Of a DNA stretch of 64,000 nucleotides, positions 44,148 through 56,357 are shown piece after piece. The notes beneath the pieces were generated by a model, which worked only from the letters and a program-made list of their open reading frames with translations, was not told the DNA's origin and searched no databases. Source of the stretch: Tenodera sinensis (Eukaryota > Arthropoda > Insecta > Mantodea > Mantidae). The stretch is from NCBI GenBank assembly GCA_030765045.1, contig CM060963.1:71449117-71513116 (forward strand), in the 5' to 3' direction. Position numbers and translations under genes: made by a program. Numbering within the stretch: position 1 is the stretch's first letter; every line of letters begins with the position of its first letter.

Positions 44148-47100
44148 CTGCAATCAGACGAAAATCAAACAAATGTGAAATAAATGAGTCTCAGCTTAGG
44201 AAAAATATTTCAGAGAGATATAGAATAGGAAGAGGCACGCCACAGGGATGTCACTTATCATCCGTTATCATTATGAAGAGTATTTTTTTTCATAACAAGC
44301 AAGGAGGCACAAATTAACACGTCAAGTGTATGGCAAATGTAGCAAGCGGGATGGCTCAGGTGGTAACGTCTGTGACCCTCATTCGGGAGGTTAAATTAGA
44401 CATTTCACTTCAACCTTCATTCCACTAGGTTTGTTCCAGGGTTGGAAGCATCGGTAAGCGTTGCGCCAGCAGCACGGCAGGAGAAACGAATGCGTTCTGG
44501 AAATCTCGTCCCCCGGATTGGAGTGCGAACCTACTGGTTTCCACACCCCCGTGGGATGGTACAAGTGGGAGAGCAACCGGGCGAATGGTTCCTAAGGGCG
44601 GCTGGAATTTTGCCAAGACAGAGGAGAGCAATCACGTGTTATGGTACAAGGATTTTAGAAAATTGCCAAAGAAAGACATGAAGACAGGGATAAACAAGGG
44701 TTGAGGACAGAAATTAATGGAATGAGATCATTGGCTTTCTATAAAATGATAAAGTAGAAAAGAAAAGTATTTAGAAGTTTGTAATAAGAGAAAGAGAAGC
44801 ACTAACATGGTTTGGATTAGTAGTATGGAAACCTAGGGGATTCAGTGCTAATATTATGCAAGGAATATGTCCAATATGCGGAGAAATCGAAGATGGAGTA
44901 CAAATTTTGTTGGTATGTAAACGAACTAGAGCAGAAGGGTTATTAGAGAGAAATGGTTAAAAAGTAGTAGTGTTGTAAAATAAATAAAACATTTTAAACC
45001 AGTATCAAGTAAGGCGTTTGGGAGAATTTTTGTGGAATGTAAAAAGGAAGTGGAATTGGGAAGATTAAAAAAATGAAGGTGGTAAAGGGGAAAAAATGAG
45101 GGAGACTTTAAAATTTAAGAAGTTGGAAATGAAACCAAGTATCCTACATGGGCAGTCTAGGGTTACTCCCATTAGATCTCGAAGTGTAAATAACTTAGCA
45201 CAAATAAATACATTTTGAAATTTTAATAGCCAAGAAGAAAAATATTCTGTAGAACACAAGGTATAGATCAGGTTTGGATTAAATCGGTTCAAAAGGGCCA
45301 CTCCACTGAAACGCGTTCTTGCTTCATTCTCCATCTCTCCCTTTCACTGCTCTTTGGCGTCCAACACGCCTCATTCAGTGGCGAGTAAGTCTGTTTCATG
45401 AAGAGTGGCAGAAATATTTCTAACGATGCTGTCAATTGCCAGGATCATATCAGTGTCGCCGGTGTGCCGGAATATTGTCCCGCAGGAGTCCTTTTATATG
45501 CCAGTAAATCTGCTGACATGGAGCTGTCGTTTTTAAGCACACTTAAAAACCATCAGTCTGGACCGGTTTTGAACCTGCGACTTTGGGATCGGTAGGCCAG
45601 CGTCTAACAAACTGAGTCACCCAGAATAATTTTTTGTAAGTTAGAAAAACAGGAAAGTTTGCTGTTTAATATGCGGAGTTCAATTTGTAAATATAAAGCG
45701 TTAGCATAAAGCAATGATAGAGTGATAGAAAGACGATATAGTTCCACTTTTTTGGAGTTAATTTCTTATTAGTTTACTAGGTATCCAGAACTGAATTTAT
45801 CTAAAATGTTGAGTGCACATGAGGTCTATTTGATGCAATTTAGTGCCAGTTATCTATAATATTTATTAATACGATATCTGAAATATATTTTTAATTACTT
45901 CTTTTAGGATTGGAAAAAGAACATAAGCTGAACCAACTCAAATTGGAGTCATACGCACCCCTGAGTAAAACCCCCAGAGAAGATATTTCGTACAAGTTAC
46001 AGATAAGCTATTGTGTTTCATGTTTCAAAGTTTGAACATAATATTGTATTCAAACGATTTATTATGTTGATAAAATTGTTTTAATACATGTTTAAGGATG
46101 AATAGCAACGGAACTTTACTGCTTTGTTTACTGTGGAAGAGAAGCAATTTAATATGTTAATCATAAGGCAATGTAAGACTATTAGGCGCATAAAATAAAG
46201 GAAGGTTATAAACTTGAAGACCACCACTGCGCTTGTTGTATCAAAACAACCTTCATTTGGCAAGAGAATTTTGGGTAAGGCAAGTTTAATTACTACCTCT
46301 CTTCTGGTGGTCAAGCCTGATCTAAATTATATGCATATAGGTATTTAATATTTAAAAAGTCAAACTATATTTTGAAATTAAGTTCCCAAAGTATTTATAA
46401 GGTCGTGGAATACAAATGCCAAATTTTGTGAGATTTATCATAAATCTCCGTGTAGATCCTCTTAAGATAAACAGTTCTTATGCGGATATGTAGAAGAAAG
46501 TAGAAAATAGAGAAGAATGGAGAAGACTGGTTTATAATGCAGGTACTGCCTGCGGATAAGAAACTAATTTATTAAATGGTAGAATAACTTACCCCCTAGA
46601 GTCTATGACGTATTTTCCGTCGGATCCCTTTGAACAGGTGTTCTCCTCGCATATTCCCGGAACAGTCCAAACGCTCCCTACGTCATATGCTTTGTTTTCA
46701 TCCTTCCTGTAGCATTTGCCTGGGTGATCTACACAAAGAAAAAAAAATGGCATGAATTTCTCTACCCATTACCATTTATTACGATTCTTGTACTGTTCAT
46801 GTACTCGTACATACTATTTTTAATTTTCATTTCATGTCATATGAATCAACTAGTATTCTAATGAGGCAAAGTATGAGGTAGGAGATATTGGAACGGAGGA
46901 AGACACATCGCCTATAGCGATTCAACACATTATTGCAAGCTAGCACCCCTGGGAGGGAGAGATGAGGTGAAGGGAAACCACAACCCGGCACAGGGTGGCG
47001 AAGCAGTGTCACAGAGAAGTCCGGAGAGCCACCGATAGACCATCAGCAACCGCACCATCTGGCCATGTCGCTTACAACCGGACCTAGAAAATGACAAGGG

Positions 47101-49191
47101 AAATAAATGAGGAAAGGAACGAAGCCGTGAAATGAAATTTAGCACCCCGGCATTCCCCAAATGACAAAAGGAAACTACGGAAAAACCCAAGTCATATAAC
47201 GCGGTCGCCGAGGATCGAACCTCGACCTCCCGAATGCGAATCGCACACATTGCGGCGTGCTACCTCGTCGAGGCAAAGTATAGATTGTGGTAAAACAAAC
47301 GACACTGAAACGTTGGATTGATGGGAAACTTGTTCTTTCATAAGACATTCGCTACATCAACGGAACAACGCTCTCCACTTGCTTTGGATTTCCGGACACT
47401 CAAATATACTCGGCAACGAATATTTCGATAGTCTTGCAAACTTTGGTCCCCTCTTACCGAACGAGGTAGCTCAGGCGGTAATACTTAGGACTTGCATTCA
47501 GGAAGTCCCGCTTTCGATACTCAGTGATAGACTAATCTGGTCAAAGGTTTCTTCACGGTTTTCCTTGGACACTAGGCCAATATTGGATTCCTTTCCGGGA
47601 CTTCCCGTCCCTCCATTTCATTTCGTATTACTTCAATCTGGTCTTTCCGGCGAGAGAGCGAAGGAACGAGTATGGTGCCGCTGCGTGGTGGAACTTGCGC
47701 TCTATAACTGCTATTCTCGGCATAGGGGTGGCGCTGTGGTCATCTCTTTCCGCAAGAAACCCGTGAGGCTGGCGGGTGCACGATGAAACCCGGATCTCCA
47801 GCACACGTTAGGGAATCCACGATGGCTAGTGTCCCTTGCTCTGGGTTCCAGCACACCCGTTGGGCACCTCGATCTCCTTCCTTCTGTGCCTCATGTACAA
47901 TAGCCTGTCTATAGGCTAAGTGTGGAATCCCCATTATTTTGTACTCTACCTCTACTTAGGAATATCCACTAACAGAAGCGGGGGACTTTGTTGCCAACTT
48001 CTTCACAATACGGGAACACATCTCCATACTACGGAATTTGCGATACAATCCAATCATGGTTTCTATCGGATAGGGCAATTAAAGCTGCAATCTCCCATGC
48101 GGAGAACATTAAATTAGAGGTAGCACCTACACCGCAACACGGCCTCCTGTGAGACACTGATTATATGTTTTTCCAGTACCTCCTAACCATCCAGTCTGCA
48201 TCACTCTATCCATTTGCATGTTGTACTAAGTTTGGCATCGAACCTTGGAATATACCCTCCTAATTATATACCGCCATAAATAATGGAAGTCCAGATCTTC
48301 GATATCACCACAAATTCAAGATGAAATTACAATCACCAAGCAGGGTCATCCACATCAAAGGAAGGCCATTACAATCTTGTCACCTTCTCCCATGTCTAAC
48401 AGATATCTTGAGCATCTCAGGCTCTGCATCAATACTTAGTCATATCGTAATTTCTGTCACATTATAAACGTGGGCAGCACAACAAATAATACTATCCAAA
48501 ACATTTTCATACCATTTAATAACTATAATCTAGCAAATACAAAGAATTGATAGTTGTTCAAAATGTCCCCCACTGGATGCCACACAAGCTTTCAAACAGT
48601 AGGGTCTGTAATCTATAGCAGCTCGTATGTATGTCCAAATTCTGCACCATTTGCTTATTTAGGGTCTCCAGATATCTGTGTTGTGTCAAATAAGATTTAT
48701 TCTCGATGATGTCCCATATATGGTAATCCAATGGATTCAAATCTGGACTTCCTGATGGCCAATCTTGGACCGCAATAACCTCAGAATATTGTCCTTAAGC
48801 CACTGTTGCAAGTGTTTTGCATTGTGAGTTGATGTAGAGTATTATGATATGAGTGTTACTATATTAAAGAAGCCTTAGTTTTTCCACAAGGACTACAAAG
48901 GCTATAGCCAGAGAATTCAAAATATACATTTCATTTTTCATAAACATATCTTAAACATGTCATTTTAATCAAAATCGTTAAGAGTCATTTTCAAGAAAAT
49001 CAAAGTTTTCTAAAAATTTTCCATGTAAAGGGTACTTTAGGGTGGAACAATTGTCTTCAAAATCTTTGTGTCAGATCCTTGAAAGACATTAAATTCAAAT
49101 TCCAACTTTGGTTTTTAACCGACTTTTTGTTTTTGAGTAATGCTGTCCAGATTGACATTTACACGCACACGCGCGCGTGGGCGCGCGCACT

Positions 49192-49228
<37 letters not shown>

Positions 49229-50197
49229 ATGCACATCTCATACACACTTACACTCACACTCACTCTCACATACACTCATTCATACTCACTCCATCACACT
49301 CTCACACAGCACACTCCATCGCATTCATACACTCACACTCAGATACTCTTACTCACATACACTCACCACTCACATTCTCCCATTCACACACACAGCACAC
49401 TTGCACACTCCGTCAAACTCACACACTTCATCACACTCACACCCTCCACACTCACACTCGCTCACGCACTCACGCTCACACACATACACACTCACATGGA
49501 ACTTTTTCTGTCTTTTGGGGGATTCAGGGACTCCAAAACGAGTATTTTTTGGTATCTAATTTATGGGTTAAGCGCAATGGCTTCTCTATCTACTGATGTG
49601 CGTATGTAATGAAAAAATTAAAACTGAACGATTAAAATGTGCTGCAGCTAAAAATGGTTCTTGTTTTCAACAAGCTTTTAACTATTATATTAAAAATTAA
49701 ATGTTATACCTTTAAACTAGCTTCGAATTTATCTGCTTCATTTGTATCAATTAAAAGGCAACTGAAATGTCATTTGATAAATAAAATAAAATAAAGTAAC
49801 TCACCTTTACTTTCCTCTAATATCTCAGTATGCACTGCAGCATCACATTGCTGGTATATCACTCCCACAAGAACCAGGACTACCAGGAAGAACTGCACTG
49901 AAACCGCCAGAAAATATTCTGCAATAATGTGGAATGTGTGGGTAAAGGTCATCTATCAATCATAGGCTAAAATTAAAGGGAACAAGGAGTTTAAAATTAC
50001 GTCAAGAATCAAACTTGCAATGCGCAATTTTTGTTCAGAATTAAATACGACAAGCAATGTAAGACAGTAGATATAAGATCGATGGCATAAAGATCGCGTT
50101 AATACGTCAACTGTCAAAATGTCAACAATGACATCTTTCGTAACAACTTACATGCGTAACATGCTCCAAGTTGTAAAATAATGCAGACTAAAAACAT
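44033..50197 (-). CDS. SVWC-domain secreted protein (Vago-like), spliced
   Basis: Host gene on the minus strand with a signal-peptide exon (50197-50152, or alternatively 49952-49805), exon 2 46728-46593 and exon 3 44147-44033. The first exon ends in phase 1, exon 2 is 136 bases and ends in phase 2, and exon 3 starts with the single base needed. Predicted length is 98 residues with the outer first exon, 132 with the inner one. The single von Willebrand C domain has the arthropod eight-cysteine pattern: HPGKCY, GICEENTCSK, RGCG, PPCK, PDCCP, IECP. SVWC proteins are small secreted factors. The best known is Vago, which is induced by viral infection and acts as a signalling molecule; others respond to bacteria or nutrition. 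Which of these roles applies here cannot be read from the sequence. Introns of about 2.4 and 3.1-3.4 kb are packed with transposon copies. Confidence 0.85.
44345..44430 (+). mobile_element. Family A SINE head, truncated (intron 2)
   Basis: AGCGGGATGGCTCAGGTGGT and TCTGTGACCCTCATTCGGGAG match the head of the SINE at 52354. The B box is degraded, and the sequence diverges after about 44430. Confidence 0.65.
44690..44960 (+). mobile_element. LINE C-terminal scrap (intron 2)
   Basis: Frames give INGMRSLAFYKMI, LVVWKPRGFSANIMQGICPI and CPICGEIEDGVQILLVC, a zinc-knuckle end like those of LINE proteins. Broken by several stops. Confidence 0.4.
45420..45627 (-). mobile_element. Family B SINE (intron 2)
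   Basis: Reverse copy of the 31174 SINE, nearly full length: AACGATGCTGTCAATTGCCA tail end, CACACTTAAAAACCATCAGT, and the head GGCCAGCGTCTAACAAACTG. Same strand as the host gene. Confidence 0.85.
45628..46592. other. Intron 2 remainder, nothing recognised
   Basis: AT-rich intron sequence. It contains the exon 2 donor GTAAGT at 46592-46587 (minus). Confidence 0.4.
46593..46728 (-). CDS. SVWC gene, exon 2 (domain core)
   Basis: Bounded by an acceptor (TTTTTCTTTGTGTAG) and donor (GGGG/GTAAGT). It encodes HPGKCYRKDENKAYDVGSVW then TVPGICEENTCSKGSDGKYV. It opens in phase 1 and closes in phase 2, with no internal stop in that frame. The G-W-PG-C spacing is typical of SVWC. Confidence 0.88.
46875..47269 (-). 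mobile_element. Family A SINE, full length (intron 1)
   Basis: Exact 12-base duplication GAGGCAAAGTAT at 46863-46874 and 47270-47281. Read on the minus strand: head GACGAGGTAGCACGCCGC, B box GAGGTTCGATCC, and the body motif GGTTTTTCCGTAGTTTCCTT. Confidence 0.9.
47300..48450 (+). mobile_element. I-group LINE remnant split by a SINE (intron 1)
   Basis: LLWISGHSNILGNEYFDSLA at 47379-47440 is the fourth RNase H motif (HS...GNE..D.LA), with the normal alanine-aspartate replaced by F-D. After the SINE, scraps at 47956-48450 (SWFLSDRAIKAAISHAENIK) may be the C-terminus. Opposite strand to the host gene. Heavily decayed. Confidence 0.6.
47458..47955 (+). mobile_element. Family A SINE (~500 bp) (intron 1)
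   Basis: Head ACGAGGTAGCTCAGGCGGTA, degraded B box CTTTCGATACTC, body CCCTCCATTTCATTTCG and GGTCTTTCCGGCGAG, ending in TACTCTACCTCTAC. The full body matches 62271-62785. The site lies inside a LINE. Confidence 0.8.
48556..48785 (-). pseudogene. Tc1/mariner transposase C-terminal fragment
   Basis: Minus strand gives VQDWPSGSPDLNPLDYHIWD with the third catalytic aspartate and the canonical SPDLNPLD motif, then helices to the end (YRLQTLLFESLCGIQWGTF). The rest of the gene is absent. It lies within SVWC intron 1. Confidence 0.75.
48845..49560. repeat. T-family copy with expanded CA/TCACAC tract
   Basis: Reverse orientation relative to 56893. GGCTATAGCCAGAGAATTCA, GACATTAAATTCAAATTCCA and GGTTTTTAACCGACTTTTTG precede a CA-rich tract (49162-49495) of ACAC, TCACAC and TCATACAC units. 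The far end is GGGGGATTCAGGGACTCC. The outer TIR is missing. Confidence 0.8.
49805..49952 (-). CDS. SVWC gene, alternative inner first exon
   Basis: Forty-nine codons from ATG 49952, ending ESK in phase 1 at an AAAG/GTGAGT donor. A hydrophobic stretch VQFFLVVLVLVGVIY could be a signal anchor or signal peptide, with cleavage after QQCDAA. It is phase-compatible with exon 2 (K-D-HPGKC). The sequence ATTATTGCAG at 49947-49938 could instead be an acceptor, but joining it to the outer first exon creates an immediate stop. Confidence 0.55.
50152..50197 (-). CDS. SVWC gene, outer first exon (signal peptide)
   Basis: ATG at 50197 begins MFLVCIILQLGACYA, a compact signal peptide, and reaches a CAT/GTAAGT donor at 50152 in phase 1. 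Splicing to exon 2 gives YHPGKC at the mature start. A TATA box and initiator lie immediately upstream. The resulting 98-residue protein has the usual SVWC size. Confidence 0.65.
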
Positions 50198-50204
50198 AAC
50201 AGAG

Positions 50205-50233
50205 CTGACAAACAATACTCTGTTTCTTATATA
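50205..50233 (-). promoter_or_regulatory. TATA box and initiator
   Basis: TATATAA on the minus strand at 50233-50227 and an arthropod-type TCAG initiator at 50208-50205. With the A at 50206 as +1, the TATA begins at -27, the standard distance. The implied 5' UTR is only 9 bases, which is short. Confidence 0.5.
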
Positions 50234-50299
50234 AAAATATCTCCATAGCGGAAGTAAAATTATAATTATGTGTATGTTGCATAACGGCCTTGTTTGCAA

Positions 50300-51100
50300 A
50301 ACATGTTCTTTTTAACTCTTAATGTGTTCGTATTCAATAAAAAGGGCTTTGTAAATTCATTACTATTTTTGTAATTTATGAAATGAAAGCATAATGTGTT
50401 TTGTAGGCCAATGTTCATCAGAACGAATAATAGGACTTTTCAGTGATGAAAATATTGTGACACCGGGCACGGTGCACAATAAAGGATGGTCCGGGCTAAT
50501 CTATTTCACAACGCATACCAGGCCGGCCCACAAACAAAGGTGCTCAAGGTCAAGCTTCCCCAACCAGCAGATGTGTGACTAACAGCAATGAAGCGGCAAC
50601 ACAAGGGATTTTCCAGAGCCCTCGAGAACTGTACGGCAGCCGGCGTATTTGTGGAAGTTCCATAAAGTACCTGTGATGTAATCCCCGCCATGTAAGGAGG
50701 CGAGGAAACAGCAGAGGAGAGAGAGTTACAGACATGAGTCGGTCAGTGTGTCAGTGAGTACAAGACAGTTGTGTGTCTGTGTCTGTCTGTGTGTGTGTGT
50801 GTGTATGTGTGTGTGTGCGCGCGTGCGGTACTGTCATCGTGAAAGGTACATCGCGTCGAAGAGAAGAAGTTTTAATGAGCGCCGAGTGAATGTATCATCG
50901 GAGCTAGTATATGAGAGACAGAGAAGGTGAAGAAAGACAGTGAAAGGACTCAGTCAAGACTACGAGAAGAAAACAGTTGTGAGAAGTGTGTTTTTGTGCA
51001 AAAGTTTTTGAAGGAAAATAAAAGAATAGGAGAATAAATGGACTTTTGTGGCTATGTCACAGTTTTATAAAAATCGGTTGAGTGGGTTTTTAGATATTCC
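50300..51100. other. Unassigned, possible solo LTR or gene 5' region
   Basis: A stretch of higher GC with GATGTAATCCCCGCCATGTA (50669), a (GT)n-rich run 50770-50822, and an A/G-rich end with ATAAATGG (51033). It has the look of an insect Gypsy LTR, but I could not find a second copy or a duplication, so this is a guess. Confidence 0.2.
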
Positions 51101-51574
51101 CACATAAAATACAAATTTTCTCTCTTTATAATGTTAATATATATTTTCTTGCATTTACATTGCGTATATCACGAGTCGGCAAAATGGTCATCGCGATTGC
51201 AGGAATGTTGAGGTCAGGGAATGCAATCTGGTTCGAAAAAGGGGTTTTTAAAGCCGCGGTGGTGGTGTAAAGGAACTTCTCTAACACACGTTTAAATTTA
51301 CGTATGCTTAACACATATATACAGGCTGAAAGAGTTTCTACATGCATTTTTCATTAGTTTATTTTTTACTTCAATGGGAGCATTACGCTTTTGTTAATTC
51401 AAAGTGCTGACATAGAACAAAGCACATACGTTTTCAGCTGTCAATCGCAACCTTGCTTTTAGATTTTACGACCTTCAGTTTAGAAAAAAATTGCTCACAA
51501 TTGCTATGTTGGGACAAACATAGCAATAATATGCACAGGAAATGAAGGGAGAGACGGAAATGTTGCAATATCAA
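51101..51574. other. Unannotated spacer
   Basis: No gene recognised. CTTCAGTTTAGAAAAAAATT near 51472 on the minus strand reads CEQFFSKLKVVK, a scrap like a hAT dimerisation motif. Confidence 0.3.
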
Positions 51575-51701
51575 GTTATCTAAATAAATATAAACCAATA
51601 TTATTTTGCATTCCACCCAAAATTCGATGTGATTTCACCGGAAATATATGCTTCGAGGCCCCTTGAATCCAAAAAGGTATTTTTACAACAAGGTCAGCGC
51701 G

Positions 51702-51780
<79 letters not shown>

Positions 51781-52240
51781 CTATGGACAGTATAACAAAA
51801 ACGAAAAGTGGTTAAAAACCAAAGTTGGTATTTGAGTTTAATGTCTTTCAAGGATGCGACACGAAGATTTTGAAGAAAATAGCCCCACCCTAAACCACCC
51901 TTTACATGGAAAATTTTTCCAAAATTTTGATTTTCTTGAAAATGGCTCTAACGATTTTGATTAAAATGCCACAGGTTTGAGATATTTTTATGACAAATGA
52001 AATGTATATTCTGAATTTTCTGACTATAGCCTATGTAGCCCTGTTTAGTCTGGATGACTTTTGAATTACTCGTAAACCGTAAGAGATAGACAAAATCTTA
52101 CTATACAAAAAATGTAGATCTCACTAAAACACTCAACTTATGTCTCAATAATTTTTGTTTTAGAATGAACCATTTCAGAGTTATTCCTTGTTATGTGTGT
52201 CAGTTTCGGAAAACTTAAAGCTTTGGTGAAATGGTAAAAA
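51575..52240. repeat. T-family copy with (TG)n
   Basis: Orientation as 56893. CCACCCAAAATTCGATGTGA, (TG)n 51707-51775, CGAAAAGTGGTTAAAAACCA, CCACCCTAAACCACCCTTTA, GTAAACCGTAAGAGATAGAC. It lacks the ACTTTCTCTACT end on the left. Confidence 0.85.
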
Positions 52241-52353
52241 TTATTGCACTATTTTGACTGCTTAAATCTTTCTCTACTTTAATTCACCTACTTTCGTAAA
52301 CCATTTTCATCTTATTCTTTTGAAATATTCACTGATAGCTTCACTTTCCCAAC

Positions 52354-52575
52354 CGAGCGGGATGGCTCAGGCGGTAACGTCTGTGGTACGTACTCGGGAG
52401 GTCGCAGGTTCGATCCCCGCGGCCGCGCATCTGATATGGGGTTTTCCGTGGTTTCCCATGTCACTTAGGCGAATGTTGGGCATTATTTCATACCGCAGTT
52501 TCCTTTCCATCATTTTCCTTCATTCCATTTCCTTGTCATCTTTCAGGTGTACTTCCAGGCGTCCTCAGTTTCGTA
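52354..52575 (+). mobile_element. Family A SINE, short form
   Basis: CGAGCGGGATGGCTCAGGCG (A box) and GCAGGTTCGATCCCCGCG (B box) are well preserved; body GGGTTTTCCGTGGTTTCCCA. It stops after TCCAGGCGTCCTCAG, shorter than the 47458 and 62271 copies. The best-preserved head in the window. Confidence 0.85.
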
Positions 52576-53683
52576 TTTGGTATGAAATTTATTCCTCAAA
52601 TTTCAAGTTTGCTTTGATCTGTATGTAAATTTGCACACAATCTCAAGTATGTTATCTAAATATTCAAACATATGTAGATGTGATGATTTCTTTATTCATT
52701 GGCTCACAAAAAATAATTTATGCTGAAAAGTGGAGGAATTTTAACACTAACAACTTCATAAAAGCAAAACTGTATTTCTCTGCAAGTAATAGCATAAATT
52801 TCTATCAAATACGTAATTTATTTTCAGTTTACTTATGTATCAGAAAATGTCAATAGCATACTTCTCTGAAAAATGTGAAGGCAGTTTAAAAAAGTTATTT
52901 TCGCTAGTAAAAAGCATGTATTTCTATTGTCTGAGAAACTATTTGAGCTAGAACATTGAGCTTTATCAGTCATTTCTTTATTTGTTCATATTAAGTGTGC
53001 TAATTTTCAAGTAAACAGATGTAAAATTGAAAAAGATAGAAAATTTAATCCCAATGTCCCTTAACTGTTGACGCGATGCATGCAAAATTTGCGGAGGTGT
53101 ATCGAGGAAGAATTGTGGGTATTTAGGAAGTCAATTTGCCATTTTAAAACATTGTTTAAGCTTATATATTGTGCACATAAAATGGGACGCATGAAAAGGT
53201 AAACAGATATACACACCTCCTCCTTGCTATACTTACGCTACTTGTGAAGGTCGGTAGAATGTCTCCAAAACCTGCGGAGACGGCATAAATGGAAGCGAGC
53301 ATAGCACAAACTAGACGCTATGGCGAAACTGTGAAATTTCTGTTGCGTTCGAAAAGTTTGATTGGTGTTTACAAGTCCAGTATTAAACGACATTACGAAC
53401 ATTGTCACAAAGATCACAAGCAAGTCGCTGGCAGGAAATCTTAAGATATTTTAAAAGAATATTATGAAACAAATATTTGTCGCAATGTTTAAATATTCAA
53501 TGAAGCTTCGTAGTCTAGTGACGAAATACTTTACAAAATAGATTTCTTTTATAAAATTTATACCCTTAAAATTCCTGTGTAGAATTACAATTACAAGTTG
53601 AGATTGCGAATTTAAAGACAAACGTAACTCTGAAATTACAATTACAACTTAACTCTACTTAGTAGTGCATAAAGTTTTTAAAA
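52576..53683. other. AT-rich region, nothing recognised
   Basis: About 1.1 kb without convincing coding frames or known repeats. Confidence 0.35.
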
Positions 53684-54008
53684 AAATGGTGTGTTGCACT
53701 CACATGACTTTCTCTACTCTTGTACTAACCATTCTTACAAACTCTTATTGCTATATCTTCTTCGTGTTAGTTAAGATAAACATTTGTACAACTTATCTTA
53801 TTGCTTATTACCTTGTAGGTGCAAGAGGGATATGGGAATACAGTAGGCTTTGAGCGATAGCCAAATCTTGTAAAGCTTTGAGATCCCGTGCTCTTTGCCC
53901 GCTTAACGTATAAAAAATGAACAGCGATGCTCCATTTCACCAAGGTTTTAAGTTTTTCGAAACTGACACACATAACAGGGAATATCTCCGAAATGGTTCA
54001 CTCTACAC

Positions 54009-54052
<44 letters not shown>

Positions 54053-54538
54053 TTTGAACATAAATTGTGTGTTTTAAAGAGATCTACATTTTTTATAGTA
54101 AGACTTTGTCTATCTCTTACGGTTTACCAGTTATGCAAAAGTCGTCCAGAGTAAATACGACTACAGGGGCTATAGCCAGAAAATTCAAGATATATGTACA
54201 TTTCATTTGTCATAAAAATATCTCAAACATATGACATTTTAATCAAAAGCGTTAGAACCATTTCAAGAAAATAGTAGTTTAGGGTGGGGCTATTTTCTTC
54301 AAAATCTTCGTGTCGCATCCTTGAAAGACATTAAACTTAAATACCAACTTTGGTTTTTAACCGACTTTTCGTTTTTGGGTTATGCTGTCCAGAGGCACAC
54401 AGACACACACAAGGACCTTTTTCTAAAAATGCTTTTTTTGGATTCAGGGGGCCTCAAAACATATATTTACGGTGAAATCTCGACATTGAATTTTTGGGTG
54501 GAATACAATACTTCCCCCACTTACCAGTAGAGAAAGTA
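53684..54538. repeat. T-family copy, full length (reverse)
   Basis: Both ends are present: TGTTGCACTCACATGACTTT plus CTCTACT (53692-53719) and AGTAGAGAAAGTAAAA (54523-54540). Between them are GGTGCAAGAGGGATATGGG, an A run 54010-54049, and the conserved GACATTAAACTTAAATACCA block. Only a short CACACAG stretch stands where other copies have the TG tract. The ends share ACTTTCTCTACT as an inverted repeat, suggesting a non-autonomous DNA element of about 850 bases. Confidence 0.75.
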
Positions 54539-54623
54539 AAAAGAAACACTGGAAGTGTACATTTAAGGTCCCTTGTATCCGAAAAAAGCATTTAAAGAAA
54601 AAGTTGTGTGTGTGAGAGAGAAG

Positions 54624-55797
<1,174 letters not shown>

Positions 55798-56275
55798 GTG
55801 AGAGAGAGAAAGAGAGATCAGCATAACTCAAAAACAAAACGATGGTTAGGCAACAACCTTGGTATTTAATTGCAGATTCGTTAAAAGGATGCTAAACGAA
55901 GGTCATTCCAAACTACACTTTACATGCAACATGTTATAAATGTTAAATTTTCTCAAAATGGATGTAACGATTTTGATTAAAATACCGTGTGTTTAAGATA
56001 TTTTCATGACAAGTGACATGTTTACCTCAACTTTTCATGGAATAGCCTGCCTGTTTCTCCTCCTTTGATGCTGTTTTCACTCTGGGTGAGTTTTACATAA
56101 CTGGTAAACCATAAGAGATGGACAAGGTCTTACTACATATTGGTGTAGATCTTAAAGCAGACATTGAACAAACCATTTGTAGCTATTCCTAGTTGTTGGT
56201 TTAAAAATAAAAGACAAAGCGTTTGTGAGAAGTGTTGTACAAGATTAGAGAAAGTTATGTGAGTGCAACACAGAA

Positions 56276-56320
56276 TATTCTGTATTGTTTCATCGTGAAT
56301 TAAGAATTGTGCGAGTCTAA

Positions 56321-56357
<37 letters not shown>

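Noticed and set aside
48558..48740. Small independent gene
   Set aside because: It is the C-terminal piece of a Tc1/mariner transposase; the motif continues upstream of the apparent start.
50394..51090. Confident LTR retrotransposon
   Set aside because: No paired LTR, primer-binding site, polymerase or target duplication was found; kept only as a low-confidence note.
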